Part shown: positions 14,101 to 24,500 of the stretch, piece by piece
Numbering within the stretch: position 1 is the stretch's first letter
Layout: each line of letters starts with the position of its first letter
Source of the DNA: Onchocerca volvulus
Lineage: Eukaryota > Nematoda > Chromadorea > Rhabditida > Onchocercidae
NCBI GenBank assembly: GCA_000499405.2
Contig: HG738137.1
Span: forward strand, 28,021,756-28,085,755
Direction of reading: 5' to 3'
Length of the DNA: 64,000 nt
Position numbers and translations under genes: made by a program
The notes under the pieces: generated by a model
Told to the model about the DNA's origin: nothing
The model's input: the letters and a program-made list of their open reading frames with translations, nothing else
Database searches by the model: none

Positions 14101-15195
14101 AGCAATGATAATGATAACGATAATGTAAATAAAGAACAATCTTTATATTGATTTTCATTAAGTCAATATTGATATTGTTTTGCATAATTATTATTTCAGT
14201 GTAAATTATTCGAAATTTTTGATATGTAAGACAAAATCATAAAATATTTGGGAATTTAAAAATTAAAGTAGTTAAAGAAAATGAAAAGTTTCGTTTCAGA
14301 ATTTTTTTTAAAATTACTATCAAAATAATTTTAAAAAATTTGTATTTCTCACTGAATTATTATGATTTCAATTTCATTTTAAACTAGAAATTCTTTATTC
14401 TATTATTCATAAAATGATTAAACAGGAAAATATTACCGAATACGTGGCATATTTGATACAATATGAGCAAACTGAATAAACTTAACGGTCAAACTTGAAA
14501 AAAAACTTAATACAATATAAAGACATACTTTTTCGTATAATATAAGATAAAATAAAGAAAACAATACTTGATCATTAATAAAGTTTCCAAAATTAATCGA
14601 TAATTCGATTACAAATACTAATAATTATTTAAATGATTTCTAATAATATATAATACTATAAAATTAGAAAAATGACATATTAAAAGGATTAGAAAAAGTA
14701 TAATATCAAACTTGTTATCATATTTTATTTCTTGATTTATCGTAATAAATTGTAATTGACTTTAAGTTTAAAATTTAAATATTTTTTTTCAATATTAATG
14801 AGTTCCTTAAGTTTTTTTTCCATTTGCTTTTCTTGCTTTTTTTTTTGATAAAAATGTTTTTAGTTAGATTATTATTTAATGTCTTTATTTATCATTTCAT
14901 TACCTTTTTTTATCATTTAATTTAAAACTTATAAAAAAATCATTAACCTGTAAACATCATAGTAGTAGCAATTGCTGTTGTCATCGTTGTCATCATTGAC
15001 GACGATCGGACGAAAGAGCAGATCAGATGGTTTAACAGTTAACGATTTCTTTTTATCAGATGATTTGGTAGTAAATAAATTATGATTGTGCTTTATCAAT
15101 GATGGATTAATTTCATTAATTGTTGGTACCAGAGTAACATAAGATGATGTTAGAGATGATAATGCTGATGATGTTGATCGGATAATTTGTTGCAT
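2702..15195 (-). CDS. Gene 3: small unrecognised protein, three-exon model
   Basis: Exons 15195-14948, 10232-10158 and, tentatively, 2747-2702, giving about 122 residues. Exon 1 starts at ATG, 17 bases after a strong acceptor, and reads MQQIIRSTSSALSSLTSSYV, then a Thr/Asn/Lys-rich part and an acidic Asp/Asn patch (VVNDDNDDNSNC) before YYYDVYR. Exon 2 reads VVDVSDVKTCALLMAKIKEA and ANPS, predicted helical. The tail HPDSFSQEKMSQNVI is one of several possible ends. I recognise no family. There is no signal peptide or membrane segment. It lies downstream of gene 2 on the same strand but over 3 kb away, so operon membership is not implied. Confidence 0.5.
2756..10157. other. Putative gene 3 intron 2
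   Basis: Homopolymer-rich A+T DNA. A minor alternative terminal exon is possible at 7470-7503 (minus). A two-copy 39-bp repeat lies at 8702. Nothing else supported. Confidence 0.5.
8702..8780. repeat. Two-copy 39-bp tandem repeat
   Basis: TCGCAATTAAAATT at 8702 and 8741 start two similar copies that continue with CTTATATTTCCG or ATTATATTTCGA. Confidence 0.6.
10158..10232 (-). CDS. Gene 3 exon 2
   Basis: Reads VVDVSDVKTCALLMAKIKEA and ANPS, between acceptor AATTTCAG and donor TCGCA|gtaagt. Phase 2 entry matches exon 1 (AG plus A gives Arg). Clear base-composition contrast with its surroundings. Well supported as an exon; function unknown. Confidence 0.72.
10233..14947. other. Putative gene 3 intron 1
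   Basis: Purine-rich, A+T-rich DNA with a CA microsatellite near 11430 and GAT/ATC-rich stretches around 12850-13080 and 14030-14130. No exon seen. Confidence 0.5.
11428..11446. repeat. (CA)n microsatellite
   Basis: CA run of about 18 bases followed by CATACATACG. Confidence 0.85.
14948..15195 (-). CDS. Gene 3 exon 1
   Basis: Eighty-two open codons from ATG, ending at donor TACAG|gttaat with phase 2. An in-frame TAA lies two codons upstream of the ATG, so this is a true start and not an internal exon. Ser/Thr-rich start, acidic Asp/Asn-rich end. Confidence 0.65.
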
Positions 15196-15222
15196 GGTGA
15201 TTTAATGGTACCCTAAGGAATG
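15196..15222 (-). promoter_or_regulatory. Candidate trans-splice acceptor and 17-nt leader of gene 3
   Basis: A long pyrimidine-rich stretch (about 15213-15340, minus strand) ends in ATTCCTTAG just before 15212. The first ATG follows 17 bases later. A very short leader after a strong acceptor is typical of spliced-leader addition in nematodes. Confidence 0.5.
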
Positions 15223-16175
15223 CGATGGAAAAAGAAAGGAGGAAAAATGAAGGAAAAAATTGATTTTGAGTTGAAAAAAAGGTGAAGAAAAAAGAAGGAA
15301 GGAATTTTTGATTAATAGAACAATTTTACTTTCATCCTGAAAATAAACATATAACATTCTTTTTTCTTTTTTTTTCTTGTTTGTTTGTTTGCGACCCGAC
15401 CAAAATAGTCGCAAGCGATTTAAATGAATGAATACATCACTTGAGAATGCAAATTTTCATGAAAAACAATGAATTCATAAATTCATTTTCAAAATACATT
15501 CCATCACAAACAAATCATTCAGTGGCATAATGAAGTAAATAAGGATTACATAAAGATTTTAATCGGAAATATTCTAATTAAGTATATTTATTAGTGATTT
15601 AATTTTAAATTTTGATCAATTATATAAATGAAAATTTTTATCACAAACTATCAAACAAATCATTAAATTAATGAAGAATTACAATAAATTTGGAGAAAAA
15701 ATTAGTTGGAAATAATCTATTAATTTAAATACACCCATTAAAGATTTGATTTTAAGTTTTAATCCCTGACTTGTTTAAAATGAAAATTTCGATTACAAAG
15801 TATTTAAATTATTAAACATCAAGATATATACAAAAATTTAACTTCAAATTTAAGCTAAATCGTGCTTAATTTTATGCTTGCGTTGAATTTAATTGATGAA
15901 ATTTTAATCAATATTTTATTTGAAATAGTTAAGGATTTATTATTATTTTGCTAAATGCACAAAGATATTGTTGTTAACTTAGGAAGAGATATGAAATGAT
16001 AAATATCAAAGTAAGATAAGGTATGCTGCTTAAATCTTAAGAGAATAAGCATAATCAAAGGTCATGATTCACCAAAAAAAAAAAAAAAAAAAAAAAAGGT
16101 CACAGACTTCAGAAACTGTGTTTTCGAAAACATTAAATGCCGAATCAGTGGATGATCTAAACTTCTAACGTTTCT

Positions 16176-16274
16176 TATTTCGGATAACGCTAGAAAAAAG
16201 TTGCGTTCAATTTCGAAAAAATTGGCTATTTTTCGAATTTAATTCATAATTTTGTCTGGGCATTATCCGAAATA
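16176..16274. repeat. Inverted repeat with 12-bp arms
   Basis: TATTTCGGATAA (16176-16187) and TTATCCGAAATA (16263-16274) are perfect reverse complements about 75 bases apart, in locally G+C-richer DNA. Could be a small foldback or MITE remnant. Confidence 0.5.
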
Positions 16275-18511
16275 CGATATATAAAAAGATATATTGCAAC
16301 GAATATCGGCCTTAGATTCAATTCTTTTCAATAATAACATTACAGATACGAATGACTTTTATTCAGGGATACGGAAGGCGTAGAGGAAAAGATTTAGAAA
16401 GTTAAATAATTAAATTTCAATGAAAAACTGTAAAAATGAATTGCGAATCGATGGTCATTTGGAAAAATTAAATTTTTAGCCGAAAATTATGCAACAAAAA
16501 TTCTAATAATTCAACAAGAAATTAACAATTTATATATGGCAGCATATATATAGTAAAAATAAATGTTAAACATTAAAATTAAAGTAGTTGTAATTGCACG
16601 CATTGAATTTATATTGTCACATAAATTTTTATGTTCTTAGTTCTTTCCTACTTCATGATCTTAATACTTTCCGATTTTGTGATCATACTGTTTTTTAATT
16701 TTACTATTTCGCGATATTATGATTTACTACATTTTGATTTTGCAATTTGATTGCTTTTATCTTTATATGAATACCTAGTAAATCTATCTATCCTTACCTT
16801 TACAATTGATGTTTACGATTAATGAAAATCATGCATGAAAATATAAAATTATCAATGCATGAACAGTTGAAATTGGAACGAAGTAGATATGTTAAACAAA
16901 TAAAAATAGTTCAAATGAAGAAATTGTAATGACCTAATACGATTCAATAAATAATGGATAAATTCAGGCCCAGAATTCATCATAAGGTAACAAAAAAAAA
17001 TCCATGCATTACAAAAGAGATTCAAGCTGAAAACTCAAACCAGATTATAAAATAATATGTAGGTCAAAGATCGAGAACAAATTATGAAATAATATATTAT
17101 TTCATAATTTTTCAAAGGTCAAGAACAAATTATGAAATATGACAGAATAAAATAAGTAAAAGTATACAAAGTAGTAATCGTTTCGCACTAAAAGCACAAC
17201 ATACCACTAACAAAATGTCAGGAATAACAATGAAGTTACCAAAAAAAATTATGCGCCATTTTCTTTTGCTTCGCTAACTTTTCGAAAAAAAGCGAAATAG
17301 CTAAAGTCAAGTTTTAGCAACGAATAAGATAAGCATCAAATAAGTTGGAATATAACCCTTGGGACATGCAAAACTTGCAAAAGTCCTATCCACATCATAT
17401 TTTAATGCCAAGCCTCCTTTTTTGTTCTCTTTTCTCCTTTGTTTTTTCTTTTTTGGCTCAATAAAATCAGAAAGAAATGTATACATAAACATCGTTTTTG
17501 AAAGAAGTATCTTCAAATTTTTAAGTAAACATTATTATGACTTCAGATTCATCCATAAAAATCCATTTTTCGATTTTCTTTTTCCTTCATATTTTAATTT
17601 TAGTTGGGTTAAAAAAAAGAAAGGTCAAAAGGTCATATCTCATAACTTAATTTCAAATAAAAAAAAAATAATCTCGCTTATAAGCATATATACGTATATA
17701 TATATGGCCAAATAGTTTGATAAAATGTACATAATTTTATTTTATGTGATATTTTAAATGAAATGATATACACAGACAGACCAGCCCACGCATCTACATA
17801 TTCTTGCCCTTTATAAGATATATTTAAATGAAATTAAAATAAATTTGAAAAAAAGAAAAGAAAAGAGGAAGCAAAAAAAGAATTGAAAAGACATGAAAAT
17901 AGAAAAGAATGTTAGGGAACAAATGAGTTAACAAAGAAAAAAAAAGAAGAAAAGTTATAAAAAAGATGGAAAAATTAGACAAATTAAAGTATAATTTCAT
18001 AACTACTAGAACTCTCAATTACAACTCAGATTATTTCTTAATTACTGGATGTTTTCATAATTATTGAAATTTCGAATTATAATCATAATGCATAATCGTA
18101 TGATATAATCATCTTTAATTTTTTGAAGGAATGTTTCTTAATGAAAATTTCTGAAGAATTATTTATGAACAATTTCTAGTATTTCGGAAAATAAAAACAG
18201 AAAATAAGAAAAGAATGAATACAGTTTGATCAACATCCTTGAAAACTTTTTGAAACCTTGATTGAGATCGTCATTATTTCAATCAAATATGTAAATATCG
18301 ATCAAATTTTAGATTTTTGACCAGAATTACTTTTTAGTGATTTAAAAATCAAAAATTCAAAAGCAAAAAAAAAAAATGCAATGCAAATAAATGGAATTAT
18401 TTTTACGTCATATATAGGCGCACTCTGCAAGACTAAAATATATTTAATCAATAAATATATTGCACTTTTGTTACGCAAGTTTTGTTAAGTTGAAATAACT
18501 TTATGAGCCCA

Positions 18512-18550
18512 CTATTGATTAGTTTCTTTCTTCTGGTTCGATAGAATTTC
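18512..18550 (-). CDS. Gene 2 candidate terminal exon
   Basis: Reads EILSNQKKETNQ and a TAG stop, after acceptor TTTTTGAGATAG. Phase 0 agrees with the previous exon. The piece is only 13 codons with no clear poly(A) signal close by. A competing continuation exists at 15212, where the phase-0 frame gives GTIKSPCNKLSDQ before a stop. Confidence 0.25.
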   Translation of the reverse strand, partial: EILSNQKKETNQ

Positions 18551-21500
18551 CTATCTCAAAAACTTTGTATCAAATTGAGTTAGAGATAAGTTATCATTTT
18601 GATTTAAATTAAGTTCCATGATAATTTAAAAAATTCCATCCAACTTTTTTTTATTTGTATAATTTTCGCAGAAAATTTTTTTTTCTTATATGAAAATTAA
18701 AAAAAAAATTGAAAATATGAAAAAATTTAATAGAAAAAAAAGATATAAAAGTTATGGATATTCAAAAGATTAATAATACGAATTCGATGGAATCATTTTA
18801 TAATCTGAGATTCATCAATGATTTTAATCATTGATAGATGATGAGAAAATATCAGAATAAAGAGTAGCATCAATTATGTAATGTTTAAAGATAGCATTAT
18901 TGATTGAGAAAATTTTCAATGAAAAAATAAGCAAAAAGGCAGGAAAAAAAAGGAATGAAATGGTTGAATTAGCTGAAATTACTGTTGATATAAGTGCTTC
19001 TTATCATGCAAATGTTAGGTAAACCATGAAAATGTGAGATATAATTCTACTTGAATAATTGTTTATTTCTAATTTCAAAATAGATCATAAAAATGGCTTT
19101 GTCAAAATAAGCCATAACAATCTTCTAAAATAAGCCTCACCAAAATTGCCCTCATGACCTTTTTACCAAAAATTACATTTCAAAAAAAAAAGAGGAGAAA
19201 TTGTATCGGAAATTTTGACATTAATCAAATATATCATATTTAATATCGTATTTTGTATATCAATTTATGCTATTACCGGAGATTCTTTGAGAGTTCAGAA
19301 ATGGAAACTGAGAAATTTTAAATTAACAATTTACTTATATCGTTCAAAACTTAAAAATTTCAATAAAAGTTTCAATAAAATAAAATTTTTTGCAAATTTT
19401 GAGAAGAACAAATAGGAGGACTAATTTAACAAATTGATATTACCAAAATAATTGATTAATAGTTGAAAGAATAAGTTTTCATAATTACCTGAACAATTTT
19501 CGTAGTCGTTTGCATAATAACTCGAACAATTTGTTTGTAAAAGTTACCTAAGTAAATCTTTGGTTAAATAAAAGATATCACCGAATTGCACCACGTAATA
19601 TAGTACCACGTATATCATCATACATAGTATCACGGAATTGAAAGCATGTGAAAAGTTATGGGATGTTTGAGGAGTAATCTCATGAAAGATCAAAAAGATT
19701 AAGTGATAAGTGGCTGGACTTCAAATATCTTATCATAATTGCCGAAAAGTGTCAAACTGTCCAAAAATTGCTGATGGAGGCACAAATTGAGCCATTGGAA
19801 CTATTGATCAGGATTATGCGCATAAAAATCATTTTCCGGAAGCCGGAATTTTATTTCCTGTTGTTATCTCACAACTGTGTAACGTATGCTAATTGCGTTC
19901 TATCCATTGCTTGATGCAATTAATATTTAAATATTGAAAATGAAATACTAAAATATCAGGTAAAAAGAGAAAATATATTTAAAAAAAAGTTGGCAGAAAA
20001 ACTTCTGCAAAATTTCTTCAAATTCATTTTTAAAAAACAAAACTTGAATTTTAATAAATTAGAAGAAAAAAAAAAGAAAATTTCGTAATTCAAGGAATTT
20101 AAGACATAAATATATTTGGCTTAGTTTTTTAACAAAAAATATTTGAAAGAAGAATTAAGAAAATGAAAATCTAAGAAGAGGAAGGAGGAGGAAAGATGAG
20201 ATTGTTATGGGCTAGTCAGTTCTTAAGTATAAAAAAAAAAAAAAAAAACCTTTAAAAATTATTTGTTGAACAAGGAAGACTCAATATCTTCTTGGCTTCT
20301 CTGCAACCTGTCTCTTCTCATTTTCTCTTTTTTTTTCAAAAAAGCTTTTTCTACAATCAATTGTTTATATATATATATATATGTCTTCATTTCTCCACTT
20401 TTTTCTCAAACTTATTCAAGCATAACAATTGAAACAAAAAAAAGTAAGAAAGAAAGAACGAAAAGAAAATTCAAATTTTACCAGAAAATTTTTCTTTACT
20501 TACACCTTCAAAATTATTCAAAAAGTAGTAAAAGCTATTTTAATCAATCATTAAGTTATAGAATGTTAATTAATCATTAAATTACGAAATGACAAAAAAA
20601 AATTTGGTCAAGTTATTAGTTGAATTAATTTATAAATGATTATATGATTTCTTGAATTATCCAATTACGAGACAAATGATTACGATTAGACAATACATGT
20701 GTGGAAATCTATGATTAATAAATATAGTGATGAATAATTATGAATAAATAGATTAAATAGAAATAAATAGCGAATGTAGAACGAATTGATTATTAATATA
20801 AATTTCGTTAAAAAGTTTGAAAAAACCACTCATTCGAAAAACAGTGGTGATTAATAATGATAATGAGTATCAAGAAAAATTGTTTGATGATTATCGATAA
20901 CAGTTATGATTTCATTACATAATAATAATTGTCATAATAATGATTTGCTCGGAGATTTTTTTTTTGAAAAATTTAATTAGAGAATAATTAATAAATGAAA
21001 TAAAGATAACCAGTGAAAACGAAACTTACTAATGATCTAAATTTTTTCCAATAATTAAAAAAATTCCACATTTATTTATTCAAAATTATTAACGATAATG
21101 ATCTATTTTGGAAGATTTAGGTCAAGAATAATCGGTAAAATTAAAAATTAGGTTATGATTTTTATTAGTTAATTAAAGACACGATGTTGCTCTAATGTTC
21201 GAATTTTATCATTTTTTTAAAATGGAAACGAACCGTCGACGATAACCGATGAATTTACTTGGGACATCATCATTTTCATTTGAAAATTGTCCTGTATTAT
21301 CATTTTCCATCAAAAGTGCCATTTTACCATCCCTCTTCTTCTTTGCTAACTATAATTAATTAATTTATCAATTTCTAATCTACTTACCATTTTTATCATA
21401 CAATCATTGCAAATAATTTTCTGCATATTCTAAACAAAACGAAAACGAAAACTCAAATTAATCAAATTTCTTTCCATACAAATTGTACACAAAATATGCA

Positions 21501-24500
21501 TAACTATCAATTGAAATAAATAAATCAAACGAAGAAAAATGATTGAATTTTATTTTGTTTCAAAAATTTCAAACTATTTATAGAAAAATTAATATTTTAT
21601 TTGTTAGTTATTATCAAAAATGATTTCTTCATGAAATAGAATAATTTGCAAGTAGATTAATTTGTGGAAAATTAATCGAACCCACTCATTCATTTTTTTT
21701 TTAAGACAGTTGTATAATATATTAGAATGCTTGCTAATTTAAAAGTTTTTGATCTACGGATGAAACTGTGGAAAAGTGTATCATTCTAATATAATTGCTA
21801 CTTGAAAAGAATAGAACGTAAACAAGAAAAATATAAATTATTTTCTTTTCCCTTTTTCGAAACTTTAAATTTTCATTTTCTTCATTTCAGATTTTGAAAG
21901 TTTAGAATTTTTCTTTTTTAAAATTTCATTAATATTGATTAATAATTCTTCTGTTCACATCACTGAATAAATAAATTTTAATATCGAAATTAATATCCAT
22001 ATAAATAAAAATGTAAATGCTTCTTGTTACAAATGATAAATCTCCAGAAGTTCTCCTCCGATTGTTTTCAAATTTTGATGCAATCTTTCGTTCAAATAGG
22101 TGTGTGTTTTATATAGACATACTTACCTTTTTACGTGTCACGTCCGTGACAATTAAAAATAATTGAAGGGCGGAATTTTCGACTCCGCCTGCATCACGCC
22201 TTCATGAGCGGACTCAATTTTCTGACTCCACCTCGCACCATGCTTTCATAAGCGGACAGAATTTATTCACCACGCCTACTTTCTACATTGAGTGCTACTA
22301 CTTCCTCCAACTACTCAAGTTCTTCATCGATTGATTTGAAATTTTCATACCGCGTTGCATTCGAAAAAGCGCGTGTTTTTAAATAAATAAGGCCAGTAAT
22401 TTAAACTTTCCACTTGTTTTTTTGCTTTATGAGAGTTGTAATTCGTTTACTTTTTGATTTATGAGAAATGTAATTGCGTTACAGAAATGTCGAGATCATG
22501 ACAGTGTAATGAAATGTTTCCTTCAAGCAATTTGTGAATTATCTCTTCTAATATTAGGTCGTGTATTGGATTGTCTCTTTGTCGTAAATGTCCAATGTTC
22601 GTTTTGACACACGTTTCAAATGCTAACCTATTGATTTGAATTTTTGACTTAACGTAACATTCGAATAGGCACATTGTTTTTATATAGATACATCTACTTT
22701 TTTTACACGTCAGACCCGTGACAAAGAAAATAAGTGAGCGGACTGAATCTATCAACCACGTTTACTTTCTGCAAAATGAACATCGTCTGCAATAAGTGAG
22801 CTGACTGAATCTATCAACCACGTTTACTTTCTGCAAAATGAACATCGTCTGCAATAAGTGAGCGGACTGAATCTATCAACCACGTTTACTTTCTGCAAAA
22901 TGAACATAGTCTGCAATCCTGGAAGAACCTTTCAAAGGTGAAGCTATCCTTATTCTTCGCATTCCTATGATTCCAACGGAAAAGCCATTCCAGTTAAAGA
23001 AATTTCCAATACGATTGGTGTTTGCATTCATTATTAACAAAGCTCAGGATCAATCTTTGGAATTGTGCGATTTAGTTCTAGAGACCGATTGCTTCTCATA
23101 TGGACAATTATATGTTCTAGAGTCTGCAAACCAGACAATCTCTATATCTACACAGACAATGATAAACAGTGATCAGTTTGTCTGGACATTCTCTGATAAT
23201 TTGTTACTGTTTGTTACGAAGAATCATTCTCCATCAATCACTAAAACCTTTCCCAAGAGCATTCATCTCTGTCACAAAAGACTCAAAAACTTCTTCACAC
23301 CTGTTGCTGATCTGGCCGAATCATGATAGCAAGAATCAATCTCCAATCCAAACCAAACTACAAATCACGTTATTAAATATATGTTTTTTCCTCAACAGTA
23401 ACCAAATCGAGCGACAACACGCGTATATATAAAACATGCGCGTATTCGAATGCAATGTTCTGTCAAAATTTCAAAGCAGTAAGTATGGACTTTCTAATAT
23501 CTAACATTTTTAATTAATATAGATAAGACATGTGTTTAAGAACTTTCGGAGATTTAAGATTTTAAAGAAATAAACATTGACATTTTTATTTATATCGACT
23601 AGCTGGAGCCGGCCACGCGGAGCTCCAACTAGTGTTTTTAATATTAACATTCTAATTAATATTTTCGCCATATTTTTTTCGCCCATTTATTTGTTCTATA
23701 ACTTCTCGAGATTATTCAAAAATTAAAGTTAAATTTATATTCTATTGGCATATTGAATGTTTCTTATGCCATTTGGAGAATTGACACTAATTTATTTCCA
23801 TTTTTGCTTTTTTAAAAAAAAAGTAAGTATTGTTGAATAAGTGAATCAATAATTATTTCGGGTTGCTTATTAGCTAAAATAAATTTTAATTAAAAAAATT
23901 TTTTTCTGCTTACTTTTCTCCAAGCATTAGTTTCTTTTATTTTTCAATATAAAAATTACGAATTATACCAAATACGAATCGCCAACCTCAAGTATAACAG
24001 TAGGAAAATCGAGTGAAGGCATTGCCTCACTCTTTGACCCCTTTATTGGGGTTAGCTGTTCTCGTCGTACTATTGCATAGTTTTTTTGTTCTTGTTGTAA
24101 ATTCGGTTGATTCGGTCGTCGATTACTATCTTGTCCATATTGTGCTAAAATATAGTAATTAAAATAAAAAAAAAAAGGAAAATTTCAAAAATTTTTAATA
24201 ATGAGGAAAGAACCGGAGGGAAAAGACAAAATTACTAATTGTTTAGGATAATTTGGAAAAATAAAATTAATTTAGCATAATTTAGAAAGGCGATATTAAA
24301 TAAAAAAGTCGATTAAATAGAAATCAAAGAAAAAAACAAATAAAAATTAAAAATAACTTCAACATATTATTTTCATTTTATTTTTACATTAACTTTCTTA
24401 AAAATGCAGCATAAAAAAAACGGAATTTTAGCGACAAAAATAATGCATCATTTTCTTTCCGCTCAAACGAAAAGTTTTAACTATCGATCGGCATGAAGAG

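Larger units (their letters stand above)
22050..23632 (+). mobile_element. Decayed Helitron (rolling-circle transposon) remnant
   Basis: Three signs support this. The fragment at 22918-23326 resembles the last part of a Helitron RepHel helicase. Repeated G+C-richer non-coding modules lie on both sides. The right edge at 23600-23632 is an imperfect 12-bp inverted repeat, ACTAGCTGGAGC / GCTCCAACTAGT, whose right arm reaches CTAG followed by T. Helitrons end in a hairpin plus CTRR and insert between A and T. No Rep domain and no clear 5' TC end were seen, and 22050 is an estimate. The element sits inside an intron of gene 2, on the opposite strand. Confidence 0.7.

Noticed and set aside
16055..16105. 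Two AGGTCA words on either side of a poly(A) run
   Set aside because: Flanks differ and the spacing is set by a homopolymer, so no case for a designed site.
17307..17715. Overlapping frames on both strands near 17.4 kb
   Set aside because: Neither strand has a convincing splice pair; the longer one is Phe/Ser/Lys-rich low complexity.
22459..22755. Minus-strand frame of 98 codons inside the Helitron remnant
   Set aside because: Runs antisense to the helicase fragment and into the 62-bp array. It matches no known Helitron domain and is probably a chance opening in G+C-richer DNA.
23169..23432. Second plus-strand frame overlapping the helicase fragment
   Set aside because: Shadow frame of the decayed Helitron coding region.
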